Positions 41,290 to 51,544 are shown, counted from the first letter of the stretch. The stretch is DNA of 64,000 bases from Streptomyces laurentii (GCA_002355495.1 AP017424.1:5769501-5833500), one strand, 5' to 3'. Numbers and translations: made by a program. The notes: generated by a model not told the origin, from the sequence alone.

Positions 41290-42215
41290 GCACGCGAAAA
41301 AACACGCCTGATGAGGGCAGCTCCCGGCCGGAGGCTGGGGGAGGGCTTGTCATCGTCGACAAGCCGTCGGGCTTCACTTCGCATGACGTCGTGGCCAAGA
41401 TGCGCGGGATCGCCAAGACCCGCCGGGTCGGCCACGCGGGCACGCTCGACCCCATGGCCACGGGCGTCCTCGTCCTCGGCGTGGAGCGGGCGACCAAGCT
41501 GCTCGGTCACCTCGCGCTGACCGAGAAGGAGTACCTGGGCACCATCCGCCTCGGTCAGACCACCATCACCGACGACGCCGAGGGCGAGATCACGGCGTCG
41601 GTCGACGCGTCGAAGGTCACCCGCGAGCAGATCGACGCCGGTGTGGCCGAGCTGACCGGTGCGATCATGCAGGTGCCGTCGAAGGTCTCCGCGATCAAGA
41701 TCGACGGCAAGCGGTCCTACGCGCGCGTACGCGGCGGCGAGGAGTTCGAGATCCCGGCCCGGCCGGTCACGGTCTCCTCGTTCCAGGTGTACGACGTGCG
41801 GGAAGCGGTCGCCGAGGACGGGACCCCGGTCGTGGACCTGGTGGTCTCCGTCGTCTGCTCCTCCGGTACGTACATCCGGGCGCTCGCCCGGGACCTCGGC
41901 GCCGGGCTCGGCGTGGGCGGTCATCTGACCGCACTGCGCCGCACCCGCGTCGGTCCGTACAAGCTGGACCGCGCCCGCACCCTGGACCAGCTCCAGGAGG
42001 AGCTGACGGTCATGCCGGTCGCCGACGCGGCCGCGGCGGCGTTCCCGCGCTGGGACGTCGACGAGAAGCGGGCCCGGCTGCTGCTGAACGGCGTACGCCT
42101 GGAGATGCCGGAGTATCCCGAGGGCCCGGTCGCGGTCTACGGGCCGGACGGGCGGCTGCTCGCGCTGGTCGAGGCGCAGCGGGGCAAGGCCAAGAGCCTG
42201 GCCGTCTTCGGCTGA
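41286..42215 (+). CDS. truB: tRNA pseudouridine(55) synthase TruB
   Basis: 309 residues; makes pseudouridine 55 in the T-loop. The catalytic Asp is in GHAGTLDPMATGVL (about D55). The KPSGFTSHDVV opening and the GTYIRALARDLG motif are conserved. A C-terminal TruB/PUA-like domain is present. It is coupled to rbfA by a 4-bp overlap, and a terminator follows. Confidence 0.95.
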   Translation: MSTRKNTPDEGSSRPEAGGGLVIVDKPSGFTSHDVVAKMRGIAKTRRVGHAGTLDPMATGVLVLGVERATKLLGHLALTEKEYLGTIRLGQTTITDDAEGEITASVDASKVTREQIDAGVAELTGAIMQVPSKVSAIKIDGKRSYARVRGGEEFEIPARPVTVSSFQVYDVREAVAEDGTPVVDLVVSVVCSSGTYIRALARDLGAGLGVGGHLTALRRTRVGPYKLDRARTLDQLQEELTVMPVADAAAAAFPRWDVDEKRARLLLNGVRLEMPEYPEGPVAVYGPDGRLLALVEAQRGKAKSLAVFG

Positions 42216-42248
42216 GCGCCCGGGTACCCGGGCACCTGAAGCCGGTCC

Positions 42249-42289
42249 GATGGGGCGAGCACACCTGTGCTCGCCCCATCGGCGTTTTT
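42249..42289 (+). terminator. Strong intrinsic terminator after truB
   Basis: A 15-bp stem GATGGGGCGAGCACA (42249-42263) pairs with TGTGCTCGCCCCATC (42266-42280) through a 2-nt centre, so the inner pairs must open. A five-T tract follows (42285-42289). It separates the rimP-truB operon from the next gene. Confidence 0.85.
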
Positions 42290-42401
42290 CCGGGGAGTTC
42301 ATTCCATCGTGCAGGCGCTCGGGGTGAAAGCGGAGGTGAGAGGGGGCGCTTTCGGCTTTCCCGCTTTATCCGGAGATCATCACCGACCTACCGTCGGACG
42401 C

Positions 42402-45400
42402 ATGGGGAGCAGGACTCGCACCGCACTGGTCAGGATCGAGGATCCGGCCGGACAGCCGCTCGGCACGGGATTCCTCGCCGACCACCACGGCACGCTGCTC
42501 ACCGGCCACGAGGTGGTCGCCGGACACGACACCCTGCACCTGCGCACCTTCGCCGGGCAGACGTGGCGGGCGGGCCTCACCGACATCACCGTGTTCCCCG
42601 GCTGCGGGCTCGCGCTCGTCCGCACCAAGGGCCTGACCTGCCCGCCGCTGCCGCTCGCCCGGCGTACGGAGATCGAGCCCGGCACGTACGTACGGATCGC
42701 CGCGTACGGCTGGCGCGAGGCGCGGGTGCTCGGCCCCGGCGACGGGACCGGGGCCGCCGGGCCCGGCCAGGCCCTCGCCATCGGCACCGAGGGCGCCGAG
42801 GCCCTCCTGGAGAGCGGCCCGACCGCCGGCGGGCCCGTCCTCGACCCCGTCACCGGAGCCGTCCTCGGCATCCTCGGCGCCGTGCGGGACGGCGGCCGGC
42901 CCGCCGAGCCGCGCGCCCTGCCGATCCCGCCGCTCGGCCCGCTCGCCGTCCTGCTGCGCCGCAACGCCGCCACCGTCCCCTGCTACGGCCGCCACCTCAA
43001 CCCGGCGGGCGTGCTGGAACTCGCCGCCACCACCACCGGCCGCTCCGGCGACTCCGGCACCTGGGGCGAGCGGGTCCGCGACCCCGGCGACCGGCCGGTC
43101 GTCCTGGTCGTCGGCGCCCCCGGCACCGGCCGCAGCACCGCCCTCGCCGCCCTCGCAGCCCGCCGCGCCCACGGACCGGCGCCCGCGCCCACCGTCCGGC
43201 TGCGCGGCGCCGACCTGCTGGCCGAGGACGGCTCGGTGGCCGACGCCGTCCGCCGCGTCCTCACCCGGGCCGGCCGGATCGTCGCCGCCTCCGGTGCCCT
43301 GGGCGACCCGGCGGCCGTCACCCCGGAGCAGGCCGCCGCGCACGGGCCGCTGCTGATCCTCCTCGACTCGCCCGAGGAGATGCCGCCGCTGCTCGCGCCC
43401 CGCCTCACGCGCTGGGCGGCCGTCACCGAGGAGTGGCTGACCGCGCACGGCGCCCGCATGATCGTCGCCTGCCGGCCCGAGCACGCCGAGCTGACCGTCC
43501 CGCTGTACGCGTGCGCGCCCGCCGTCGTCGAGCTGGGCGACCTGACCGAACCGGAGGCGACCGAGGCCCGGCGGCGGCACGGTGTACCCGACGACGCCAT
43601 CGCCGAGGCGGACGCCCGGCACCCGCTCGCGCTGCGGCTCCTCGGCGAGCTGCGCACCGCCGCCCGCGGAGACCTGCCGGGCCGGCCGGGCCGCGAGGAG
43701 ATCTTCGCCGCCCACCTGGACCTGATGTGCCTGCGCGTCGCCGTCCGGATCGCCGCCACCCGGCGCCCCGTCCCGCGCGGCACGGCCGTCCGCCGGCTCG
43801 CCGCCCAGGTCGCCGGCAGTGTTCACGAGGCCGCCCGCCGCTGCCTCGGCCCGGGCCAGGGCGCACTGGACCGCGCCTCCTTCGAGGAGCTGTTCCCCTG
43901 GCGTACGGGATGGGCCTCGGCGGCCCTCACCGAGGCCCTGCTCGTCCCGGCCGGCGCCGGCTACCGCTTCGCCCACGAGGAGGTCGCCGACTGGCTCCAG
44001 GGCGCCCATCTCGACGTGGACCGCGCCCTCGACACCCTGGTCCACCAGCCGGCCGCGCTGCCGGTGCCCCGGCATCGCATCGGCCCGGTCCTCCAGGCGC
44101 TGCGCCGGCTCCACCGCGACCACGGCGCGGACGGGCTCGGGCCCCGGCTGCGCTGGCTCGCGGACACGCTCGCGGACTGCGCCGATCTCGCCGACGTCGC
44201 GGATCTCGCGGGCGTCGCGGGCCTCGCCGCGGGGGAGCGGACGCCCGGGGCGGGGCGCGCGGAAGGCGTCTGGTGGGCGTCGCGGCTGCTCGCCGGGGTG
44301 CTGACCCCGCTCACCGACGCACGGCCCCGGCTGCCGGTGCTGCGCCGCCTCGCGGACCACATCGGGCGGCGGCCGGAGGCCCGGGAGACCTTCGCCGGGT
44401 ACGCGGTGTTCGGCCCGGAGTTCTGGGCGGGCCTCGCCGTGCCGGAGGGCGAGCGGCTGGATTTGCTGCGGCGCCTCGTGGTCACGGACCCGCCGCCGGG
44501 CGGGGCACCCGGCGGCCCGGCCCGGTTCCTCGACCTCGTGGCCGAGCGGCTGAGCGCCGACCCGCGCGGGGTGCAGCCGCTTTTGTGCCGCTGGTTCTCC
44601 GACGACCGGGACCTCGCCGGGATGCCCGGTGCCACCGTCGGCGACGCCGCGCAGGCCCTGCTGCACACCCATCGGGGCCTGGCCGCCGACGACCTGTGCG
44701 AGGCCCTCGTCGTCACCGCCCACCCGCTCGCCGAGGATCTGCTCGCCGCGCTCGCCGAGGACGAGCCCGCCGCCCTGTGCCGGGCCGTCGAGCGGTGGGC
44801 GCACGACGACGGCCGCCCGTCCCGGCGCGCGGCCGCCGTCACGTACGGCCGGCTGGTCGCCCCGTACGCGACCGGCGAGGCCGAGCGCGCCACCCTGCGC
44901 TACGCGGCGCTCGCCCTGCTCGCCCGGCCCGGCGACCGCGCGCTGCACGGCCCCGCGCTCGGGCTGCTCGTCCAGGACCCCGGCTGCCGGGACCGCTATC
45001 TGCCCCGGGCGCTCGCCGACCCCGGCGTGCCCGCGGACGCCCTCGCGGCGGCGCTCGCCACCCACCCCGAACCCGGTCCCGTCCTCGACGCGCTGCGCGC
45101 CCGGCTCGACGGCCCCGAGCCCGCCGCCGTCCTGCGCGCCCTCGCCGCCGTCGACACCCCGCGGATCGCCCGGCAGGCCGCGGCCCTCGTCGCCGGGTAC
45201 GCGGAACGGCACCCCGAGGGCGCGGAGCTGGTCGCCGACTTCGTCGACCGGCGGCTCGAAGCGGGGCCCGAGACGCGCTGCGTCCTGCACCCGCTGGTCG
45301 TCGGCCTGCTGGCGCTGCCCGCTCCGCGCGCGGCGCTCGGCCCGGTCCTGGAGGCCCCCGGCACGGGTGCCTCCCGCTTCTTGCGCCGGGAGCTGCGGGC

Positions 45401-45575
45401 CGTACGGGACGCCGGTCCGGAGCCCCGCGGGGAGGTGGCCCCGGAGGCTCGCGGGGGTGCGGACGGGCCGGTCGACCCGGATGTACGGGCCGTTGCGCCC
45501 TCGCCCCGGCGGGCGCCGAGACGTACGGAACACCATGCCGATGCCGACGCGGCCGCATGCTCATGGCAGTCTTAG
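42402..45575 (+). CDS. Large pseudo-trypsin / STAND-like NTPase fusion protein
   Basis: 1057 residues from ATG 42402; no good Shine-Dalgarno, and the frame is open back to 42267. N-terminal (about 7-165) is a trypsin-like/Trypco-type beta fold: TGFLADHHGTLLTGHEVV keeps His36, but the Asp position in GCGLALV is Gly69 and the Ser of the G-x-S-G-G-P motif is Ala142 (TAGGPVLD). Next (about 230-480) is a P-loop module: GAPGTGRST (238-246, Arg244 where Walker A has Lys), LLILLD (Walker B, D322), a sensor-like MIVACRPE and HPLALRLLGELR. The C-terminal 550 residues are helical repeats rich in Ala/Leu/Arg. It resembles trypsin-STAND proteins, but the protease seems dead. Role unknown. Confidence 0.8.
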   Translation: MGSRTRTALVRIEDPAGQPLGTGFLADHHGTLLTGHEVVAGHDTLHLRTFAGQTWRAGLTDITVFPGCGLALVRTKGLTCPPLPLARRTEIEPGTYVRIAAYGWREARVLGPGDGTGAAGPGQALAIGTEGAEALLESGPTAGGPVLDPVTGAVLGILGAVRDGGRPAEPRALPIPPLGPLAVLLRRNAATVPCYGRHLNPAGVLELAATTTGRSGDSGTWGERVRDPGDRPVVLVVGAPGTGRSTALAALAARRAHGPAPAPTVRLRGADLLAEDGSVADAVRRVLTRAGRIVAASGALGDPAAVTPEQAAAHGPLLILLDSPEEMPPLLAPRLTRWAAVTEEWLTAHGARMIVACRPEHAELTVPLYACAPAVVELGDLTEPEATEARRRHGVPDDAIAEADARHPLALRLLGELRTAARGDLPGRPGREEIFAAHLDLMCLRVAVRIAATRRPVPRGTAVRRLAAQVAGSVHEAARRCLGPGQGALDRASFEELFPWRTGWASAALTEALLVPAGAGYRFAHEEVADWLQGAHLDVDRALDTLVHQPAALPVPRHRIGPVLQALRRLHRDHGADGLGPRLRWLADTLADCADLADVADLAGVAGLAAGERTPGAGRAEGVWWASRLLAGVLTPLTDARPRLPVLRRLADHIGRRPEARETFAGYAVFGPEFWAGLAVPEGERLDLLRRLVVTDPPPGGAPGGPARFLDLVAERLSADPRGVQPLLCRWFSDDRDLAGMPGATVGDAAQALLHTHRGLAADDLCEALVVTAHPLAEDLLAALAEDEPAALCRAVERWAHDDGRPSRRAAAVTYGRLVAPYATGEAERATLRYAALALLARPGDRALHGPALGLLVQDPGCRDRYLPRALADPGVPADALAAALATHPEPGPVLDALRARLDGPEPAAVLRALAAVDTPRIARQAAALVAGYAERHPEGAELVADFVDRRLEAGPETRCVLHPLVVGLLALPAPRAALGPVLEAPGTGASRFLRRELRAVRDAGPEPRGEVAPEARGGADGPVDPDVRAVAPSPRRAPRRTEHHADADAAACSWQS

Positions 45576-45627
45576 ACCTGCGCCGACAGGCGCGCACACG
45601 GGTAGAGGCGGACGAGGAGCGGTCACA

Positions 45628-46584
45628 GTGCAGCGCTGGCGTGGCTTGGAGGACATCCCCGAGGACTGGGGGCGCAGCGTCGTCACCATCGGTTCCTACG
45701 ACGGGGTGCACCGAGGGCACCAGCTGATCATCGGCCGGGCCGTCGAGAGCGCCCGCGAGCTGGGCGTCCCCTCCGTCGTCGTCACCTTCGACCCGCACCC
45801 CTCCGAGGTCGTCCGCCCCGGCAGCCACCCGCCGCTGCTCGCCCCGCACCACCGGCGCGCCGAGCTGATGGCCGAACTGGGCGTGGACGCGGTGCTCGTC
45901 CTGCCCTTCACCGCCGAGTTCTCGCAGCTGTCCCCGGCGGACTTCATCGTGAAGGTCCTCGTCGACAAGCTGCACGCGCGCCGGGTCATCGAGGGCCCCA
46001 ACTTCCGCTTCGGCCACAAGGCCGCCGGAAACGTGGGCTACCTCGCCGAGCTGGGCGCCACCTACGACTACGACGTCGAGGTCATCGACCTGCGGGTGAG
46101 CGGCGAGGCGGGCGGCGGCGAGCCGTTCTCCTCCACGCTGACCCGGCGCCTGGTCGCGGCCGGCGACATGGCGGGCGCCGCCGAGATCCTGGGCCGCCCG
46201 CACCGCGTCGAGGGCATCGTCGTGCGCGGCGCGCAGCGCGGCCGCGAGCTGGGCTTCCCGACGGCCAACGTCGAGACGCTGCCGCACACCGCGATCCCGG
46301 CCGACGGCGTCTACGCGGGCTGGCTGACGGCGGCCGGGGAGCGGATGCCCGCGGCGATCTCGGTGGGCACCAACCCGCAGTTCGACGCCACCGAGCGGAC
46401 GGTGGAGGCGTACGCGATCGACCGCGAGGGCCTGGACCTGTACGGCCTCCACGTGACCGTCGACTTTCTGGCGTACGTGCGCGGGATGCTGAAGTTCGAC
46501 ACCCTCGACGACCTGCTCGCGGCGATGGCCGACGACGTCAAGCAGTGCCGCGAGCTGACGGAGACGTACGACCGCGCGCACTGA
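45628..46584 (+). CDS. ribF: Bifunctional riboflavin kinase / FAD synthetase
   Basis: 318 residues, GTG start with GAGGAG 8 bases upstream. Phosphorylates riboflavin to FMN and adenylates FMN to FAD. The N-terminal nucleotidyltransferase has TIGSYDGVHRGHQ (about 24-36) and VTFDPHP. The C-terminal kinase has GRELGFPTANV and a PADGVYAGW motif. In Streptomyces it usually follows truB; here the large gene separates them. Confidence 0.95.
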   Translation: MQRWRGLEDIPEDWGRSVVTIGSYDGVHRGHQLIIGRAVESARELGVPSVVVTFDPHPSEVVRPGSHPPLLAPHHRRAELMAELGVDAVLVLPFTAEFSQLSPADFIVKVLVDKLHARRVIEGPNFRFGHKAAGNVGYLAELGATYDYDVEVIDLRVSGEAGGGEPFSSTLTRRLVAAGDMAGAAEILGRPHRVEGIVVRGAQRGRELGFPTANVETLPHTAIPADGVYAGWLTAAGERMPAAISVGTNPQFDATERTVEAYAIDREGLDLYGLHVTVDFLAYVRGMLKFDTLDDLLAAMADDVKQCRELTETYDRAH

Positions 46585-46618
46585 GCGCACGAGGTGCCGC
46601 CGGCCGAGGGGCACCGGG

Positions 46619-46664
46619 TGACGTACGGCACGTGACGTTCACGAGGTGACGTTCACCAGGTGAC
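46619..46664. repeat. Short GTGACGTTCAC/GTGACGTAC repeat cluster
   Basis: GTGACGTAC, GTGACGTTCACGAG, GTGACGTTCACCAG and GTGACGTAC follow one another. The third is a near-perfect palindrome (GGTGACGTTCACC, 46645-46657). The last copy is within the P450 3' coding end, whose stop is at 46653-46655. Confidence 0.5.
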
Positions 46665-47942
46665 GTACAGCTCCTTCGGGCCTCTGATCAGGCCCTTGGA
46701 CTGGAACGGCACGTCCTCGGGCCGGCCCGCCAGGCGCAGCTCCGGGTAGCGGGTGAGCAGGGTCGACAGCATCACCTCGGACTCCATCCGGGTCAGCATC
46801 GCGCCCATGCAGTGGTGCGGCCCGTGCCCGAAGGCCATGTGCGCGATGTCCGCGCGGTCGAAGTCGACGGTGTGCGGGTCGGTGTAGACGGCCGGGTCGC
46901 GGTTGGCGGCCAGGTAGGACGCGTACACCGCCTCCCCGGCGCGGATGGTCACCCCGCCGATCTCCACGTCCTCCAGGGCGATCCGCGGCAGGCCCACGCC
47001 GTTGCGGTGCGGGATCCAGCGCAGCAGCTCGTCGACGGCTCGGGGGAGGAGACCGGGCTCGGCGCGCAGCCGGTCGGCCAGATCCGGCCGGGTCAGCAGG
47101 AGATAGACCATGTTGGCGCTGTTGTTGCGGACCGCGTGCGTGCCGCTGATGAGGATCGCCATCGCCAGGGACACGGCCTCGTCGCCGTCGATCCGGCCCT
47201 CGGCGAGCGATTCGGCGAGCACCCCGCCCAGGTCGTCGGCGGGCTCGGCGCGGCGCTGCTCCAGGAGATCCGTGATGTAGCGGTGGATGTGCGCCTTCGC
47301 GGCCTCGCTGCTTTCCGGGCCGGGCCCGGAGGACAGGATGAGGTCCGGCCAGGAGGCCAGCTCCGCCCGGTCCTCCTCCGGGACGCCGAGCAGATCGCAC
47401 ACCACCGACAGCGGCAGCGGCCCGTGAAGACGGGTCATCAGATCGGCGGGGCGGCCGGCCGCCTCCATCGCGTCGAGCAGCCGGTCGCAGGTCGCCTGGG
47501 CGAGCGGCCGCAGCCGCTTGGTGGACTGCCCGGTGAACGCCTTGGTCACCGCCTTGCGCAGCTGCGTGTGGTACGGCGGGTCGGCGTAGTTCAGGGCTGC
47601 CTTCGAGGCCACCCGGTGGCCGGTCATCCCGGTCACCGCCCGGTCGAGGAGGGCCGTCCGGCTGAAGCGGGGGTCGGACGTCACGGCCCGGACGTCCTCG
47701 TACCGGGTGACCAGCCACGCCTCGTGGTCCGCGGCGAACGGGAGGCTGATCCGGGCGATCGGCTCGTCGTGGAGCAGTTCGGTCATCAGCGGATCGAAGT
47801 CGAGGGCGGGCAGATCGTCGACGTCCCAGGTGCGGAGCGCGGGCCGCTTCGAAGAAGCGTCCGGGGACGCGTCCGGGGACGTGGACGGGGGAGGGCCGTT
47901 GGTCGTCGGATCGGACGGCAGGGCCATGGGGTCGGAGGTCAT
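46653..47942 (-). CDS. Cytochrome P450, CYP158-like
   Basis: 429 residues from ATG 47942; start uncertain because the frame is open to 48116 and the Shine-Dalgarno is weak. The heme motif FGHGPHHCMG holds Cys378. The ExxR motif is ELLRWIPHR (E305, R308). The I helix reads ILISGTHAVRNN: His269 and Ala270 replace the usual acid-alcohol pair. CYP158A2 of S. coelicolor is also reported to lack the Thr and to couple flaviolin next to rppA, so this is probably a flaviolin/THN-modifying enzyme. It is divergent from the type III PKS gene, and the 201-bp gap between them holds both promoters. Confidence 0.88.
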   Translation of the reverse strand: MTSDPMALPSDPTTNGPPPSTSPDASPDASSKRPALRTWDVDDLPALDFDPLMTELLHDEPIARISLPFAADHEAWLVTRYEDVRAVTSDPRFSRTALLDRAVTGMTGHRVASKAALNYADPPYHTQLRKAVTKAFTGQSTKRLRPLAQATCDRLLDAMEAAGRPADLMTRLHGPLPLSVVCDLLGVPEEDRAELASWPDLILSSGPGPESSEAAKAHIHRYITDLLEQRRAEPADDLGGVLAESLAEGRIDGDEAVSLAMAILISGTHAVRNNSANMVYLLLTRPDLADRLRAEPGLLPRAVDELLRWIPHRNGVGLPRIALEDVEIGGVTIRAGEAVYASYLAANRDPAVYTDPHTVDFDRADIAHMAFGHGPHHCMGAMLTRMESEVMLSTLLTRYPELRLAGRPEDVPFQSKGLIRGPKELYVTW

Positions 47943-48143
47943 GAGGAGCGTGTTCCCGGGCCCGCGCGATCGCGACACGCCGAACGCCGACAGCACCCCC
48001 GTTCGGAGTACGCACACATTTTCGAGGACGCGGGCGGCCTCACCCAGGGTGACCGGCGGCGACCCGCTCGCGGTTGCGAGTTCGCGGTGACCGGGTGAAT
48101 GTGAAGCACAGTTCAACGCGAACGAGACAAAGGAGCGCGCGTC

Positions 48144-49283
48144 GTGGCGACTCTGTGCAAGCCCGCGGTGTCCGTGCCCGAATACGTGATCACGATGGAG
48201 GAGACGCTCGACCTCGCCCGCTCACGTCACGCCGACCACCCCCAACTGGCCCTGGCGCTCAGGCTGATCGGCAACACCGGAGTCACCCGCCGGCACATCG
48301 TGCAGCCCATCGAGGAGACCCTGAAGCACCCCGGCTTCGAGCAGCGCAACGAGCGGTACGAGGCCGAGGCGAAGGCCCGCGTCCCCGCCGTGGTCGACGA
48401 GGCCCTCGGGTACGCGGGACTGCGCCCCGCCGACATCGACATGATCGTCTACGTGTCGTGCACGGGCTTCATGATGCCCTCGCTCACCGCCTGGCTCATC
48501 AACACCATGGGCTTCCCCGGCCACACCCGGCAGATCCCCATCGCCCAGCTCGGCTGCGCCGCGGGCGGCGCCGCCGTGAACCGCGCGCACGACTTCTGCA
48601 CCGCCTACCCGGACGCCAACGTCCTCATCGTCGCCTGCGAGTTCTGCTCGCTGTGCTACCAGCCCACCGACCTCGGCGTCGGATCCCTGCTGTCCAACGG
48701 CCTGTTCGGCGACGCGGTCGCCGCCGCCGTGGTCCGCGGCCGCGGCGGAACCGGCATCGCCCTGGAGCGCAACAGCGCCTACCTGGTGCCCGACACGGAG
48801 GACTGGATCGCCTACAGCGTGCGCGCCACCGGCTTCCACTTCCTCCTGGACAAGCGGGTGCCCGGCACGATGGAGCCGCTCGCGCCCGCGCTCCGCGAAC
48901 TCGCGGGCGACCACGGCTGGGACGCCGGCGACCTGGACTTCTACATCATCCACGCGGGCGGTCCACGCATCCTCGACGACCTCAGCCACTTCCTCGAAGT
49001 CCCGCCGGAGTCCTTCCGGTTCAGCCGGAGCACCCTCACGGAGTACGGCAACATCGCCAGCGCCGTCGTCCTCGACGCGGTCCGCCGGCTCTTCGACGAG
49101 GGCGGGCTGCCGGAAGGCGCCCGCGGCATCATGGCCGGCTTCGGCCCCGGCATCACCGCCGAGATGTGCCTGGGCCGCTGGACGACCGCCGAGCCCGAAC
49201 ACCCCCGCGAGCTGGCCGGCGCCCGCCGGATCGTCGGCTACGCGCCCCGGCATCCCGCCCCGGCCCGGACCGGCGCGGCCTGA
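48144..49283 (+). CDS. rppA: Type III polyketide synthase, THN synthase
   Basis: 379 residues, GTG start with AAAGGAG upstream. Makes 1,3,6,8-tetrahydroxynaphthalene from five malonyl-CoA. The triad is Cys138 (QLGCAAGG), His270 (IIHAGGPRILDD) and Asn303 (TEYGNIAS), the same numbering as S. griseus RppA. The VSCTGFMMPS loop (Cys106) is also as in that enzyme. The product oxidises to flaviolin, and the divergent P450 could dimerise it. THN-derived pigments protect spores or cells from UV. Confidence 0.95.
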   Translation: MATLCKPAVSVPEYVITMEETLDLARSRHADHPQLALALRLIGNTGVTRRHIVQPIEETLKHPGFEQRNERYEAEAKARVPAVVDEALGYAGLRPADIDMIVYVSCTGFMMPSLTAWLINTMGFPGHTRQIPIAQLGCAAGGAAVNRAHDFCTAYPDANVLIVACEFCSLCYQPTDLGVGSLLSNGLFGDAVAAAVVRGRGGTGIALERNSAYLVPDTEDWIAYSVRATGFHFLLDKRVPGTMEPLAPALRELAGDHGWDAGDLDFYIIHAGGPRILDDLSHFLEVPPESFRFSRSTLTEYGNIASAVVLDAVRRLFDEGGLPEGARGIMAGFGPGITAEMCLGRWTTAEPEHPRELAGARRIVGYAPRHPAPARTGAA

Positions 49284-49325
49284 CCGGCGCCCCACCCCGT
49301 TCATCCACGCAGAGGAGAGAACCGC

Positions 49326-50525
49326 ATGTCCGTCACCCCGTCGACCTCCGTCCGCAGGGCCGTCCGCGGCCCCGCAGCCCTGGCCGTGCTGATCGCGGCG
49401 GCCGCCTTGCCGGGCGCGCCCGCCGCCCAGGCGGCGGCCCGGGTGCCCGTGCACCAGTGCTGGGTGAACGACGTCCCGGCGCCGCCCGGTGACCAGGTGA
49501 ACGGCACCCCGGGCGACGACCACATCTTCTGCGACAGCGACCTGGAGAACGTCACCGTCTCCGGCGGCGAGGGCAACGACCTGATCGAGATCAAGGGCCT
49601 GGTCATCGACTCGGTCGTGCAGGGCGGCGACGGCGACGACATCATCCGCGCCAAGCACCTGGTGCCGCAGAACGGCTCCAGCATGGTCCGCGGCAACCGC
49701 GGCAACGACATCATCACGGTGGCCACCGTGCACGGCAACGGCGCGGAGCACGGCGCGGTCGTGCACGGCGACGACGGCGACGACACCATCACCACCGGTT
49801 CGGTCTACGGCGCGCCCGGGCAGTACAACCGCGGCGGCGGGCTCGTCACCGGCAACGACGGCGCGGACCACATCACCACCGGCGTCATCGACTTCTCCGG
49901 CCGGGTCCTCGGCGGCAGCGAGAACGACACCATCGAGGCCGCCGGGGTCGGACCGGAGTCGGGCGGGCTGATCCAGGCCGGTCCTGGCGACGACACGATC
50001 AGCGGACTGAACGGCGAGATCCTCATCGTGGGCGAGCACTGGGGCACGGTGGACGCCGGCATCGGCAAGGACACCTGTGCCGTGAAGTCGGTCTCCACCC
50101 GGACCTCGATCTCCTCCTGCGAGATCCTCAAGGAGGGGTCGGTCGTCGAGCGGCCGCCCGGGAAGCCGCAGAGCCCGGCCCCGATGACGCCGAAGCCGGC
50201 CCCGGCCACGCCGGACACGACGACGCCGAAGCCCGGCCCGGCGGCCTCGACGCCGGAGGTGACCGGCCCGGCGGCCTCGACGCCGGAGGTGACCGACCCG
50301 ACGGCGGCGGACCCGACCGCGCCCCGGCCCGAGGTCCAGCCCGGAGCTCAGCCTGGCGTGCAGCAGGGAGCCCAGCCCGTCGTGCTGCCTGGCGTGCAGC
50401 CGGGTGTCCAGCCCGGAGCCCCGTCCGTCGTGCAGCCGGGAGCGCGGCCGGGCGTCCAGCCGGTGAACGCCCGGCCCGCGGGCAAGCCCGCCGTCGAACC
50501 CGGTGCGCGGTCCGACGGCTCCTGA
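49326..50525 (+). CDS. Secreted RTX-like (calcium-binding repeat) protein with proline-rich tail
   Basis: 399 residues. Sec signal peptide (cleavage near residue 36, AQAA|A), then glycine/aspartate repeats such as GGEGNDLIEI, GGDGDDIIRA, HGDDGDDTITT and AGPGDDTISG (about 60-235), characteristic of RTX parallel beta-rolls that bind calcium. A Pro-rich tail from about 280 carries PGVQPGAQ repeats. AGGAGAG precedes the ATG. No T1SS genes are adjacent, and the Sec signal argues for ordinary secretion. It is 42 bp after rppA and convergent with the dpp operon (2-bp gap). Function unknown; surface or structural. Confidence 0.8.
   Translation: MSVTPSTSVRRAVRGPAALAVLIAAAALPGAPAAQAAARVPVHQCWVNDVPAPPGDQVNGTPGDDHIFCDSDLENVTVSGGEGNDLIEIKGLVIDSVVQGGDGDDIIRAKHLVPQNGSSMVRGNRGNDIITVATVHGNGAEHGAVVHGDDGDDTITTGSVYGAPGQYNRGGGLVTGNDGADHITTGVIDFSGRVLGGSENDTIEAAGVGPESGGLIQAGPGDDTISGLNGEILIVGEHWGTVDAGIGKDTCAVKSVSTRTSISSCEILKEGSVVERPPGKPQSPAPMTPKPAPATPDTTTPKPGPAASTPEVTGPAASTPEVTDPTAADPTAPRPEVQPGAQPGVQQGAQPVVLPGVQPGVQPGAPSVVQPGARPGVQPVNARPAGKPAVEPGARSDGS
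50235..50294 (+). repeat. 30-bp tandem duplication in the RTX-like gene
   Basis: Two identical 30-bp copies (50235-50264, 50265-50294), each encoding GPAASTPEVT, then a degraded continuation. Confidence 0.85.
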
Positions 50526-50527
50526 GA

Positions 50528-51540
<1,013 letters not shown>

Positions 51541-51544
<4 letters not shown>

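Noticed and set aside
42249..42289. Riboswitch before the large fusion gene
   Set aside because: It is a simple intrinsic terminator of truB with a T tract; no conserved aptamer was seen.
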